A DNA stretch of 64,000 nucleotides from Pandoraea sp. ASV26 (GTDB lineage Bacteria; Pseudomonadota; Gammaproteobacteria; Burkholderiales; Burkholderiaceae), in the NCBI RefSeq assembly GCF_016428915.1, contig NZ_JAELTP010000017.1:1-64000 (forward strand). Reading direction: 5' to 3'. This document shows, one piece after another, positions 9,555 to 18,935 of this stretch; position 1 is the first letter of the stretch; the number at the start of each line of letters is the position of its first letter. The notes beneath the pieces are model-generated. The model ran no database searches. It was not told the origin of the DNA and worked only from the letters and a program-made list of their open reading frames with translations. Made by a program: the position numbers and the translations under genes.

Positions 9555-11762
9555 CTACGCGCGATTCAGTTGCCAGCCGGCCCATTGGCTGCGCCGCCCG
9601 ATGTCGAACGTCTCACCGAACTCGCGGGCGGGCATCGGCTTACCGAAGAGATAGCCCTGCCCTTCGTCGCAGCCGAGTTGACGCAGGTCATCGCGCTGCT
9701 GCGCCGTCTCGACACCCTCGGCAATCGTTCGCAACTCGAAACTGCGCGTCATGTCCACCAGTGCGCGCACGACCGACGCATCGCGTGTCGAGTCCATCAT
9801 CCCCTGCACGAACGAACGATCGATCTTGATGCGGCTGAGCGGATAACGCCGGAGCAAGCTGATCGATGCGTAGCCCGTGCCGAAATCGTCGAACGCGATG
9901 CCAACGCCGTAGTCGCGCAACCGTTGCAGCGCATCGAGCACGACGTCGTCGTCGAGCACGATGCTTTCGGTCACTTCCAGCTCAAGCGCTTCCGGTGGCA
10001 AGCCGTGTCGATCGAGCACCGCGATCACCTCGTCGACAATGCTCCCGATGCGGAACTGCAACCCGAACAGGTTCACGCCAATGCGAAACGCCGGTGCGCC
10101 ATTGCGCCGCCAGAATGCCGCCTGACTGCAAGCCTCGTCGAGCACCCAGGCACCCACGGCCGCCGCCAATGGCCCGCGCTCCAGTGCCGGCAGAAACGCG
10201 GCGGGCGACAACAAGCCGCGTTGCGGATGCCGCCAGCGAATCAACGCCTCAGCGCCCGTCAGCGCGCCATCGCGAAAATCCACTTGCGGCTGGTAGAACA
10301 GCACGAACTCGCCGTCGCTCATCGCGCGATGCAACTCGATGTTGTACACGCGACGCGTCACCGCCTCCCTGCGCAGCGCATCGACAAATACGAATGCCTG
10401 CCCCGGGCCGTGATGCTTGGCCCTCGATAGCGCGAGATCCGCGTCGCTAATGAGGGTCATTGCCTCCTTTGCATGTTGCTGCGTGACCGCGATGCCCGAG
10501 CAAGCCGTCACGCGCACGTCGAAGCCATTGATCACCATCGGCTCCGCGATGGCCGTCGCTGCGGCGTCAGCAAAGCGGCGCGCGTCCTCGGTATTGGTCA
10601 CGCCAGGCAGCAGTAACGCAAACTCGTCGGCCCCGATGCGGGCCACCGTATCTTCGGGGCGCACGAGCCCGGCAAGGCGTCGGGCGACTTCGCACAGCAT
10701 GCCATCGCCGATGGCGTGTCCCAGCGTGTCGTTGACGTCCTTGAAGCCGTCGAGATCGAGGATGACGACGGCCGCACCGGTCGAACCGATCGACGTGACT
10801 TCGGCGTTCCGGTAAAAGCTTGTGCGATTCGCCACACCGGTGAGAGCTTCGGTGTTGGCAAGGCGGTTGAGCGTGTCCTTCTCGCTGTGCAGCGCGCTCA
10901 GATCATGCGCATGCGCGTTAAACGTCAATGCGCCGTTCTCGCGCCAGCAAAACAGCGAGAGGCTCAACGGAAATTCCGTGCCGTCCTTGCGCCGTCCGTA
11001 CACGACAGACGGCATGGTCATGCCGTCGACCGAGCCGGCCGACACGGCTTGTGCGATCTGCTCGCGCAGCGAGAACCGCCCGCGCTCAGGGACAAACATG
11101 TCCATCGACTGACCCGGCCCCTCACTGACGTCGTACCCATAGAGCATGGCGGCCGCAAGATTCCAGTCGAGGATCGTGCCGCGCTCATCGAAGCGAATCA
11201 TCGCGGTCGGCGAGTGCCGCTCGGGTTCGGCAAACGTTCGCCGGTCGCGCTCGATGAACAGCTCGACGCGGCGCAACTCGAGGCGATCCGATGCCATGCG
11301 CGCCAGTTCGCGCAGGCGTTCGCGATCGACGGCGGAGAAGTGGTGGTTTGGCTTGTTGTCGATCACGCACAGCGCACCGAGCACGTGGCCGCGCACCGAT
11401 AGGAGAGGCACCCCCGCATAGAAGCGCACTTGCGTGCCGCCCGTGACGAGCGGGTTGTCATGAAAGCGTTCATCGCGTGTCGCGTCGGGCACGACCATCA
11501 CGCTGTCCTGAAGGATCGCGTGAGCGCAGAACGAGGCGTCGCGACTCATGTCGACATCGTCGCTGGAAAAGCCGGTGGTGGCGGCGAAGAACACGTGATC
11601 GCTACCGACCATGTTGACCGCGGCAACCGGCACGTCGAACATGTGCGCCGCGATTCGTACGACGGTATCGAGACTAGGCAGCGGCCGGTCGCTACCGAGC
11701 CCGTACTCGGCCAACGCTGCCAGTCGTTCCTTTTCCATCGGCAATACAGGGGGACACTTCAT
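9555..11762 (-). CDS. GAF-PAS-GGDEF-EAL cyclic-di-GMP signalling protein
   Basis: 735 residues. A GAF domain (about 25-165), a PAS domain (about 182-290), a GGDEF domain (about 300-465) and an EAL domain (about 475-730). The GGDEF signature is GADEF (377-381), with a Gly-to-Ala change, and an inhibitory-site RPED (368-371) five residues before it is intact. The EAL domain keeps EAL (505-507), LEVTES, DDFGTGYAS, KIDRSFV and AEGVET, so phosphodiesterase activity is likely. The start ATG is preceded by AGGAG at good spacing. No transmembrane segment is visible, so it probably senses a cytoplasmic signal. Lone gene. Confidence 0.93.
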   Translation of the reverse strand: MKCPPVLPMEKERLAALAEYGLGSDRPLPSLDTVVRIAAHMFDVPVAAVNMVGSDHVFFAATTGFSSDDVDMSRDASFCAHAILQDSVMVVPDATRDERFHDNPLVTGGTQVRFYAGVPLLSVRGHVLGALCVIDNKPNHHFSAVDRERLRELARMASDRLELRRVELFIERDRRTFAEPERHSPTAMIRFDERGTILDWNLAAAMLYGYDVSEGPGQSMDMFVPERGRFSLREQIAQAVSAGSVDGMTMPSVVYGRRKDGTEFPLSLSLFCWRENGALTFNAHAHDLSALHSEKDTLNRLANTEALTGVANRTSFYRNAEVTSIGSTGAAVVILDLDGFKDVNDTLGHAIGDGMLCEVARRLAGLVRPEDTVARIGADEFALLLPGVTNTEDARRFADAAATAIAEPMVINGFDVRVTACSGIAVTQQHAKEAMTLISDADLALSRAKHHGPGQAFVFVDALRREAVTRRVYNIELHRAMSDGEFVLFYQPQVDFRDGALTGAEALIRWRHPQRGLLSPAAFLPALERGPLAAAVGAWVLDEACSQAAFWRRNGAPAFRIGVNLFGLQFRIGSIVDEVIAVLDRHGLPPEALELEVTESIVLDDDVVLDALQRLRDYGVGIAFDDFGTGYASISLLRRYPLSRIKIDRSFVQGMMDSTRDASVVRALVDMTRSFELRTIAEGVETAQQRDDLRQLGCDEGQGYLFGKPMPAREFGETFDIGRRSQWAGWQLNRA

Positions 11763-12472
11763 CAGTGGTCTCCTCGCCTGAAAGCGGCTTTATGGACAAA
11801 CGTCGAGAAGCGACTACCTTGCGACGCAAAACGGGAACATGACGACATCCACCTTCGGCGTGCCATCGAACCCTCTCCCGCTCGATTGTCAATGCAAGGC
11901 GTTAATACGGCCGAGATGAACATCCCCGTTCGGTCCGAATAACACGCGCTCGATTTTGCGGATTATAAGCGCAAGACAATCGTTTTGCTTTTTGACGATT
12001 CGTCATACGAATCGAATTTGAACGTGAATGAATGGGCAGAGAATCAGGCGACGGAATCTCCCGATTCATACCGATGTTTGGAACGGCTCGTCGAGCCGGG
12101 TTCGCCAAAGACCGGGGTTGTCGCCAATCTCCGCTGGACGCAAGCTCTGCGCGCCTAAGAGGGCAGCGTCGTCGGAGCGCCGCGCGAACCGATCGGGGGA
12201 TTCGGCAACGCCATGCTCAACGTCGTGCGTCGCGGCGCCCCAAAGCTGTGCTCGAACGGGCAGACATCTGTGGCATGTCCGCCCCTGACAAACCTTAACT
12301 GCCTCCAATCATTCCTAATCAGTCCAAACCAGTCTTATCAAGCCAGTCTGAGGAGCCAAGGAGGTCGGTGCTGAGTAACGCTATCAGGCAATGGGCGCCG
12401 CGCAGATCTTCACACAGCGCCACGATGGCTATCGCCGCCTGGTGACGATTGGTGACGATTAGTGCCGGTTGA
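11763..12472. other. Long intergenic stretch without a supported gene
   Basis: About 710 bp between the c-di-GMP gene (start) and the LprI-like gene (end). Several short overlapping frames exist but none has a convincing product or conserved look. Notable content is an AT-rich patch at 11940-12030 with the perfect palindrome listed separately, and a short direct repeat GGTGACGATT twice near 12441-12460. Confidence 0.6.
11996..12014. promoter_or_regulatory. Perfect 19-bp palindrome
   Basis: CGATTCGTCATACGAATCG: 8-bp arms around CAT. It lies in an AT-rich patch about 235 bp upstream of the GAF-PAS-GGDEF-EAL gene, on the side where its promoter should be. It looks like a dimeric repressor operator; the binding protein is unknown. 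Confidence 0.45.
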
Positions 12473-12868
12473 TTAGGGGGTCGCGCAGGACAGGTCGCCT
12501 TCCTGACACGAATTCATCCTGCTAAGCCGCTTCGTCTGAGCCTGCGTCAGTTCGTCGACACAGGCGGCATACATTGCCGCATGTACGCTGCCCCCCACCG
12601 TGCCCATCGTCTCGAAAGCACACTGGGCGTCACGCCACCCGATCCAGGCGCGCTGCGATCTCTGCAACGCCGCCTTGCCTTCGGGGCTGACCTTCTGGTT
12701 AAGGGATTGATAGACGTCGTTGAGCCTCTTGTCCGACGCCGCGAGCGCCTTCGAGGCGCACTGGTTCATCGTCGTCTGATCCATCGGATTGTCGCAGGGC
12801 GACGCCGCCTGCACAGCAACACTGGTCATCACCACGGCCAGCGCCGCGCCCCATCGAATCGTTTGCAT
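12473..12868 (-). CDS. Secreted LprI/DUF1311-like protein
   Basis: 131 residues from ATG 12868, which has GGGAG 5 bases upstream; a longer frame from 12910 lacks this. A signal peptide is followed by CDNPMDQTTMNQCA, then LNDVYQSLN, QRSQRAWIGWRDAQC and a final Cys pair, the pattern of the LprI (lysozyme-inhibitor-like, DUF1311) domain. Conserved cysteines imply periplasmic disulfides. Lysozyme inhibition is known only for some relatives, so the role here is unproven. Confidence 0.85.
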   Translation of the reverse strand: MQTIRWGAALAVVMTSVAVQAASPCDNPMDQTTMNQCASKALAASDKRLNDVYQSLNQKVSPEGKAALQRSQRAWIGWRDAQCAFETMGTVGGSVHAAMYAACVDELTQAQTKRLSRMNSCQEGDLSCATP

Positions 12869-13197
12869 ACAGTCTCCCGTAAATCGGATGCACGTAGGAA
12901 AGCGCCGCATCCTAGCCGAAGCGTCACTGCCGCGCTTTGGGAATTTGGCACGCGCTCACTCGCGGCGTGACGCACCGCGTTGAGACGGACGGTATCAGCG
13001 CGACCCGCCTCCCATCCTTGCCTGTCGCGGCGTTATGCCGAATCGCCGGCGGCAGACTTTACCGCGGCTCGCTGGCCGCTGCGCCAACGCGCCTCGCCCG
13101 ACGCTGTTCGGGCCAGAAATGGCGAATCTGTATCTGTTATCGCCTCGCAGCCGCCACTAGAATGGTTTCGCCCCCTACCCACCGATCCAGGCGCCTC
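12869..13197. other. Divergent intergenic region
   Basis: About 330 bp between the LprI-like gene and the glutathione S-transferase gene, holding both promoters. I see no convincing gene or strong hairpin. The GST frame remains open upstream to 12937, but that extension is arginine-rich and lacks family similarity. Confidence 0.5.
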
Positions 13198-13827
13198 ATG
13201 CTCAACATTCTCGGCAGACCAACGTCCATCAACGTTCGCAAGGTGTTGTGGCTGTGTCACGAACTCGACATCCCTTTCGTCAATACGCCGTGGGGAGATG
13301 GGGACCCCGCCCGCAAGCTCGACGCCCCGGCATTCGTCGCGCTCAATCCGAACCGGATGGTGCCGGTGATCGACGACGATGGCTTTACCCTGTGGGAATC
13401 CCACAGCATCCTGCGCTACCTCGTGGCCACACGTGAACGCGCGGATCTTTACCCGCTGGCGCCACGCGAGCGCGCCCGTATGGATCAGTGGATCGACTGG
13501 CAAGCCTCGGATCTGAATCCTGCGTGGAGCTATCCCTTCAAGTCGCTCGTTCGTCACGCCCCCGGCTATGACGACCCGCGCATGATGAGCGTCAGCGTCG
13601 AGCGGTGGACCGACCTCATGCGCGTGCTCGACCAGCAATTGCAGTCGACACAAGCGTTCGTGTGCGGCGACAGCTTCACGCTCGCAGACATCCCCATCGG
13701 ACTCTCGGTGCACCGCTGGTTCAGCACCCCCATCGAGCATCCGCCGCTCGACGGCGTTGCGTCCTACTACGAACGGCTGTCGTCGAACGAAGGCTTTCGG
13801 CGCTACGGACGCAACGGAACGCCTTGA
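13198..13827 (+). CDS. Glutathione S-transferase family protein
   Basis: 209 residues. An N-terminal thioredoxin-fold domain (MLNILGRPTSINVRKVLWLCHEL, LNPNRMVPVIDDDGFTLWESHSILRYL, with the cis-Pro in MVPVI and the Glu-Ser glutathione contact) precedes the helical domain containing FTLADIPIG. Ser/Asn near position 10-12 would be the glutathione-activating residue (theta-like). It conjugates or reduces electrophiles with glutathione in the cytoplasm; the substrate is unknown. Downstream lies the convergent tauR gene. Confidence 0.9.
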   Translation: MLNILGRPTSINVRKVLWLCHELDIPFVNTPWGDGDPARKLDAPAFVALNPNRMVPVIDDDGFTLWESHSILRYLVATRERADLYPLAPRERARMDQWIDWQASDLNPAWSYPFKSLVRHAPGYDDPRMMSVSVERWTDLMRVLDQQLQSTQAFVCGDSFTLADIPIGLSVHRWFSTPIEHPPLDGVASYYERLSSNEGFRRYGRNGTP

Positions 13828-13895
13828 TGCCGTGGCGTTGACGTAACCGCCTGGATTCCTTCGCCTTGATGCCCGGCACTCGCCGGGCCGCGCGC

Positions 13896-15431
13896 CTACT
13901 GCGCCGCCATCGTCTCGCGCAGCACCTCAGCCAGCGCGGCGATGCCCGCCTCGATATGCTCGAGCCGTATCGACGAAAAGCCCAGCCGGAACATGTTGCT
14001 CGGCGGCGCGTCGCCCATGAAGAACACATCGCCCGGCTCGATCAGAATGCCGCGCGCCTTCGCCCGTGCGGCCAGCACATTGACGTTCAGCGTCTGCGGC
14101 CCGCGCACCCAGCAAGACGCCCCGCCCTTCACCTGCACGAACGACGCTTCCGGCATATAGGTGGCCAGCGCAGCGCTCAACACTTCAGCACGCTTGGCGT
14201 AGGTGTCCGCCAGACGTCGCAGCAACGCGTCGTGATGACCCAGCGCGAGGAACATCGAGAACGAACGCTGAATGAACGCCGAGGGATGGCGGATCATCAG
14301 GCGACGCAGCGCGCGCAACTCTGCCACCAGCGCCGCCGGCGCAACGATGTACCCGAGCCGCAACCCCGGCGCAAACGATTTGGACAAGCTCCCGATGTAG
14401 ATGACCCGGTCGCTGCGATCCAGACTCTTGAGCGCCGGAATCGGGATATCCGAATAGCTGTTCTCGCTTTCGTAATCGTCTTCAATGAGCACGAAGTCGT
14501 CGGTTTCCGCGCGACGCAGCAACGCCTCGCGATGCGCGAGCGGCATCGTGGTCGTCGTCGGGCATTGATGCGAAGGGGTGACGTACACGTAATCGCATTG
14601 CGACAGTCGTTCGTCGACGGGCAAGCCATGTTCGTCGACAGGCAAGCCGACCAGCTTCGGCGTTCGCATCGCGAAGATGTTGCGCGCATCGGGATAGCCC
14701 GGATCTTCGATCCCCACCGTCGTGCGTGCGCCGACAAGCAAGTCCGCCAGCAAATAGAGCGCCTGTTGCGCGCCGTTGGTCAGCACGATTTCGTCGGCGT
14801 CTGCCCACACGCCACGCCGGGGCAGCACGCGAGTGCGAATCTGTTGGATGAGGGTCTCGTCATCACGAGCGATCATGTCCGGCGCCCAGTCGCGAATCTC
14901 CATGACGGTGAGTGCCTTATGACAACACTCGCGCCAGTCAGCCGTCGGGAACATCGTCGGATCGAACTGCCCGTAGATGAACGGGTACTGGTACTGCTGC
15001 CAGTCGATGGGCTTCACGATGTTGCGCTGCCCCGATGGCCGCACCACGTAACGCCCCTCCCAATCCGGCGTTGACGGACTCAGCGGCGCGATGGTGCCAG
15101 TCACCGGCTCGGGAACCGCGCGCGCAGGTGCATTTTGCGACCCGACGCGCGGCGCAAGGATGTCACCGTTGACGAAGTAGCCGCGACGCTCCCGGGCAAT
15201 CAGATACCCCTCGTCGACCAGTTGCTGATAAGCCAGTACCACCGTGTTGCGCGCCACGCCAAGCCCCTCGGCCAACTCGCGTGACGACGGCACCGGAGCA
15301 CCGCGCATGAGCCGCTCGTCCAGAATCGCCGACACCAGCATCTGGCGAATCTGGCTCTGCAAACTCATGCCAGCGCGCGCCGACATCAGAAACAACTGGT
15401 TCCACATCGCCGCAGAAATCCGGCTCGACAT
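13896..15431 (-). CDS. tauR: MocR-type regulator TauR of taurine catabolism
   Basis: About 511 residues from ATG 15431 (GAGAGGG upstream; a GTG at 15452 is an alternative). An N-terminal GntR winged helix (APVPSSRELAEGLGVARNTVVLAYQQLVDEGYL) is joined to a type-I aminotransferase-fold domain with the PLP lysine in SLSKSFAPGLRLGY. This is the MocR/GabR architecture. Being divergent from tauABC identifies it as TauR, known in Rhodobacter to activate taurine genes. The PLP domain presumably senses taurine through Schiff-base chemistry (family knowledge). Confidence 0.9.
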   Translation of the reverse strand: MSSRISAAMWNQLFLMSARAGMSLQSQIRQMLVSAILDERLMRGAPVPSSRELAEGLGVARNTVVLAYQQLVDEGYLIARERRGYFVNGDILAPRVGSQNAPARAVPEPVTGTIAPLSPSTPDWEGRYVVRPSGQRNIVKPIDWQQYQYPFIYGQFDPTMFPTADWRECCHKALTVMEIRDWAPDMIARDDETLIQQIRTRVLPRRGVWADADEIVLTNGAQQALYLLADLLVGARTTVGIEDPGYPDARNIFAMRTPKLVGLPVDEHGLPVDERLSQCDYVYVTPSHQCPTTTTMPLAHREALLRRAETDDFVLIEDDYESENSYSDIPIPALKSLDRSDRVIYIGSLSKSFAPGLRLGYIVAPAALVAELRALRRLMIRHPSAFIQRSFSMFLALGHHDALLRRLADTYAKRAEVLSAALATYMPEASFVQVKGGASCWVRGPQTLNVNVLAARAKARGILIEPGDVFFMGDAPPSNMFRLGFSSIRLEHIEAGIAALAEVLRETMAAQ

Positions 15432-15582
15432 CGCGCCCTCTCTTCTTGTCACTTCCAGAACGTCAATTATTACTCATGAGACGGTGACGTTAATTCCGAA
15501 TTCGGGTTTATCCGCAGTCGCGTGAAATCCCGCCGAACTCCAGCATCCATGCGGCTTGCGGGCTGATCGTGCGTCATCTGGA

Positions 15583-15613
15583 CCAGTTGGCATCATCAAA
15601 TGCGGCCAACTGG
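15583..15613. promoter_or_regulatory. TauR operator candidate upstream of tauA
   Basis: CCAGTTGGC (15583-15591) and GCCAACTGG (15605-15613) are perfect 9-bp inverted repeats with a 13-bp spacer, in the tauR-tauA divergent region. The left arm is part of CTGGACCAGTTGG (15578-15590); CTGGAC is, as I recall, the core of the TauR-type direct repeat in Rhodobacter. Confidence 0.55.
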
Positions 15614-15726
15614 CTCTAACGAACAAAAATACAGGCAGCAATGATGCAGTCACTTGACGCCGATTCGTAACCTTGGTTGCGTCAACCCGAGTGTTCTACC
15701 GAAAACTCTCCGATCAGAGGTGAACC

Positions 15727-16785
15727 ATGAATGGACTTCCGAACCGGCTGCGACGGGCGTTCGCTGCCACGGCGCTGGCGGCTGCCGCGCTACCTGCCGC
15801 CTTCACGCTCGGATTGACGCTGCCCGCCACGGCGCAGGCGCAGGAAAAAGAGGTGACAATCGCGTATCAGCAGATCGTCGATCCGTGGCTGGTCGCCATT
15901 GCCAGCGGCGAGTTCGAAAAAGCCACGGGCTACAAGATTCATTGGCGTCAGTTCGAATCCGGCGCCAAGGTGGCAACGGCCCTCGCCTCGGGCGACATCA
16001 AGATCGGCGTGCTCGGCTCCAGCCCCATGGCGGCCGCTGTCTCGCAAGGGCTGGATCTGCAACTGTTCTGGATTCTCGACGACATCAATCAGGCCGAAGC
16101 GATGGTCGTGCGCAACGCGTCGAACATCAAGGCACCGGCCGACCTGAAGGGCAAGAAGATCGGCGTGCCGTTCGTCTCGACCACGCACTACCACACGATG
16201 TACGCGTTGCAGCAGTGGGGCATCAAGCCGACCGAGGTCACGGTGCTCAACATGCAGCCGAACCAGATCGTGGCGGCGTGGGAGCGCGGCGACATCGACG
16301 CGGCCTACGTGTGGGACCCGGCGCTCGCGCAGATCAAGCAAAGCGGTCACGTGCTCATCACGTCCGGCGAGTTGTCGAAGCAAGGCAAGCCGACGTTTGA
16401 CGGCATCGCCGTCGACCGCAAATGGGGCGAGGCGAACGCCGACTTCATGGCGAAGTTCGTCAAGGTGATTGCCGACGCCGACGCGGCGTATCGTCAGAAT
16501 CAGGCCACGTGGGGCGCCGGTTCGCCGCAGGTCAAGGCCATCGTGAAGATGATCGGCGGCAAGCCGGAAGACGTGCCCGGCGCCCTCTCGCTCTACGCCT
16601 ATCCGTCGGCGCAGCAGCAGGCGTCCGGCGAATGGCTCGGCGGTGGCAAGGACAGCCGCGCAGCCAAGGCGCTCAAGGACACCGCCGAATTCCTCAAGGG
16701 CCAGCAGAAGATCAACGCCGTCAAGGCGGACTACACACCGTATGTCACGTCGCGCTACGTCGACGCCGCACTCAAACTGAAGTAA
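15727..16785 (+). CDS. tauA: Taurine ABC transporter, periplasmic binding protein
   Basis: 352 residues. A signal peptide is removed about residue 38 (AQA/QEKE). The mature protein starts VTIAYQQIVDPWLVAIASGEFEKATGYKIHWRQFESG and carries VLGSSPMAAAVSQGLDLQLFWILDDI, characteristic of TauA rather than SsuA. It binds taurine in the periplasm and delivers it to TauC. First gene of tauABC, opposite tauR with a 295-bp control region. Confidence 0.95.
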   Translation: MNGLPNRLRRAFAATALAAAALPAAFTLGLTLPATAQAQEKEVTIAYQQIVDPWLVAIASGEFEKATGYKIHWRQFESGAKVATALASGDIKIGVLGSSPMAAAVSQGLDLQLFWILDDINQAEAMVVRNASNIKAPADLKGKKIGVPFVSTTHYHTMYALQQWGIKPTEVTVLNMQPNQIVAAWERGDIDAAYVWDPALAQIKQSGHVLITSGELSKQGKPTFDGIAVDRKWGEANADFMAKFVKVIADADAAYRQNQATWGAGSPQVKAIVKMIGGKPEDVPGALSLYAYPSAQQQASGEWLGGGKDSRAAKALKDTAEFLKGQQKINAVKADYTPYVTSRYVDAALKLK

Positions 16786-16866
16786 GCCGTGCCGGGGCGA
16801 TCACGCCGGACGGCCTCCGGCGCGAGCGCCCCTCCCCGATCGCTCGATCGACAGGAGAAGGGCTTC

Positions 16867-17691
16867 ATGGAACAACTCATTGTCAACGACGTCAGCGTCG
16901 TGTATCCCGGCCGGCGTCCCGGCGAGCAGGTGCAGGCGCTCGCTCACGTCGACCTGACCATCGCGCCCGGCGATTTCGTGGTGGCGCTGGGCGCCTCGGG
17001 TTGCGGCAAGACCACACTGCTCAGTCTGATGGCCGGCTTCATCGCGCCCACGTCCGGCGAACTGCTGCTGGGCGACGCCCCCATCGAAGGCCCCGGCGCC
17101 GACCGTGGCGTGGTGTTCCAGAAGCATGCGTTGCTGCCCTGGCTCAATGTGATGGAGAACACCGAATTCGGGTTGAAGCTGCAAGGCATTCCCAAGACGG
17201 AACGACGCGCCCGCGCCGCACGCAATCTCGCGCTGGTCGGCTTGCAGGACTTCCACAACCACATGATTTACCAGCTCTCCGGCGGCATGCAGCAGCGCGT
17301 GGGCATTGCGCGCGCCCTCACATGCAATCCGTCGATGCTGCTCATGGACGAGCCGATGGCCGCCCTTGACGCACTCACCCGGGAAACCATTCAGGAACTG
17401 CTGCTCGACGTGTGGCGCGAGACCGGCAAGATGATTTTCTTCATCACGCACAGCGTGGAAGAAGCGCTGTTTCTCGCCAGCCGCCTGATCGTGATGTCGC
17501 CGCGTCCGGGGCGCATCACGCACACCTACGAACTCGACTTCAACCAGCGCTATCTCGAGAATCGCGATGCGCGCGCCATCAAGTCGAGCCCCGATTTCAT
17601 CGCCATGCGAGAGACCGTGCTCAGCATCATTTATGGCGACGAACGTGCAGGCCAGACGACCCCGTCCGGCGCCGGCGCGGTTGCCGCCTGA
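16867..17691 (+). CDS. tauB: Taurine ABC transporter, ATP-binding protein
   Basis: 274 residues from ATG 16867, preceded by AGGAGAAGGG. Walker A is GASGCGKTT (about 41-49), the Q-loop is [14 protein letters not shown], the ABC signature LSGGMQQR, Walker B MLLMDEP and the switch His in FITHSVEEA. It hydrolyses ATP to drive taurine import with TauC. The C-terminal tail is longer than in E. coli TauB. Between tauA and tauC in the same operon. Confidence 0.95.
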   Translation: MEQLIVNDVSVVYPGRRPGEQVQALAHVDLTIAPGDFVVALGASGCGKTTLLSLMAGFIAPTSGELLLGDAPIEGPGADRGVVFQKHALLPWLNVMENTEFGLKLQGIPKTERRARAARNLALVGLQDFHNHMIYQLSGGMQQRVGIARALTCNPSMLLMDEPMAALDALTRETIQELLLDVWRETGKMIFFITHSVEEALFLASRLIVMSPRPGRITHTYELDFNQRYLENRDARAIKSSPDFIAMRETVLSIIYGDERAGQTTPSGAGAVAA

Positions 17692-17714
17692 TCGACGCAG
17701 GAGACGTTGCCATC

Positions 17715-18650
17715 ATGATGACCAAACCCGTCACCACGCCCCACGCGCCCTCGACCGCCACCGCTTCCGGCAGCGGCGTGCCACGCCCGGCCGCTTCGCC
17801 ACGCCCGCCGCGTCAGCGCGGCTGGTTCGCGCGCATGTTTGCGCCGCGCCCCGTCAAGGCGGGGGAATCGTTCGGCGCTCCCGGGCAAGGCCCGAGCCTC
17901 GCGATCAGCATCGTGACCGTGATCGCCCTGTTGCTGCTGTGGGTCGCCATTACCTCGTCGGGCATGATCAAGCCGCTGTTCCTGCCGGGACCGCGCGCCA
18001 TCGTCGAGAAGTTCATGCAGGTCATGACCGAAGGCTTCGCGGGTTCAACGCTGTGGCAACACACGCTCGCGAGTCTGTACCGCGTGTTCGGCGCGTTTGC
18101 GCTGGCGTGCGTGACGGCCATCCCGGTCGGCATTCTGATGGGGGTGTCGCGCGTGGCACGCGGCGTGTTCGATCCGCCCATCGAGTTCTACCGCCCGTTG
18201 CCGCCGCTGGCCTATCTGCCGCTCGTCATCATCTGGTTCGGCATTGGCGAGTTCTCGAAAGTATTCCTGATTTATCTGGCCATCTTCGCCCCGCTCGCCA
18301 TCGCGGCGCGCGCAGGCGTTCGCTCGGTATCGATGGAGCAGATTCACGCGGCGTATTCGATGGGTGCCTCACCGCGCCAGATCGTCATGCACGTGATCGT
18401 GAAGTCGGCGCTGCCGGAGATCTTCACCGGCATGCGGATCGGCATCGGCGTGGGCTGGACCACGCTGGTGGCCGCCGAAATGGTGGCGGCATCGAGCGGG
18501 CTCGGGTTCATGGTGCTCAACGCGGCGGAATTCCTCGCGTCGGACATCGTGATCATGGGGATCATCGTGATCGGCTTCTTCGCCTTCGGTTTCGATCTGA
18601 TCATGCGCTATCTCGAGCGTGTGCTCGTGCCCTGGAAAGGCAAGGTCTGA
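17715..18650 (+). CDS. tauC: Taurine ABC transporter, permease
   Basis: 311 residues from ATG 17715, with AGGAG about 11 bases upstream of this start (the next codon is also ATG). A Pro/Ser-rich cytoplasmic N-terminal tail (about 60 residues) precedes about six membrane segments. The EAA-type coupling loop appears as AAYSMGASPRQIVMHVIVKSALPEIFTGMR. It forms the inner-membrane channel for TauAB. Last gene of tauABC. Confidence 0.94.
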   Translation: MMTKPVTTPHAPSTATASGSGVPRPAASPRPPRQRGWFARMFAPRPVKAGESFGAPGQGPSLAISIVTVIALLLLWVAITSSGMIKPLFLPGPRAIVEKFMQVMTEGFAGSTLWQHTLASLYRVFGAFALACVTAIPVGILMGVSRVARGVFDPPIEFYRPLPPLAYLPLVIIWFGIGEFSKVFLIYLAIFAPLAIAARAGVRSVSMEQIHAAYSMGASPRQIVMHVIVKSALPEIFTGMRIGIGVGWTTLVAAEMVAASSGLGFMVLNAAEFLASDIVIMGIIVIGFFAFGFDLIMRYLERVLVPWKGKV

Positions 18651-18743
18651 GAAGGCCGTCAGCAGGTCCGTTGGTCATCACAAAAGACGCAGGGCGGCTC
18701 CCCCCGCCGCACCTGCCGTCAAACAAGGCATTCAGGAGGTTGT

Positions 18744-18935
18744 GTGGCAGTCGAGACATTGCAGTGCGGGCGTCTTGCCCGTGAGCGGCACCTTGCCGCC
18801 GTTGTCGTTGTTGTCGTTCCCCCCCGGTTCTTCCATTCCCATCGTTCCCCCGCCGTCTTCGCCAACGACATTGATGCCATCGATGCCGCGCCCACGACGA
18901 GCCACCTCACGGGAGGTCGCCATGGCCAATCGTGA
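18744..18935 (+). CDS. Possible leader peptide with a run of six valines
   Basis: A 63-codon frame starting at GTG 18744, four bases after a perfect AGGAGG (18734-18739). It contains LAAVVVVVVPP and ends 14 bases inside the permease gene that begins at 18922. The strong ribosome site is otherwise unexplained. It could be a translated leader coupling permease synthesis to valine-tRNA supply, but chance is a real possibility; the same AGGAGG could also serve an N-terminally extended permease from GTG 18742. Confidence 0.25.
   Translation: MAVETLQCGRLARERHLAAVVVVVVPPRFFHSHRSPAVFANDIDAIDAAPTTSHLTGGRHGQS

Noticed and set aside
12066-12308. 80-residue minus-strand frame in the long gap
   Set aside because: No ribosome site and no family resemblance; overlapping frames on the other strand are equally long.
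12368-12445. 25-residue mini-gene after an AAGGAGG
   Set aside because: Ribosome site is only 3 bases from the GTG and the peptide shows nothing recognisable; conservation cannot be judged.
16789-16866. Upstream extension of tauB
   Set aside because: The family start and a strong AGGAGAAGGG both point to ATG 16867.
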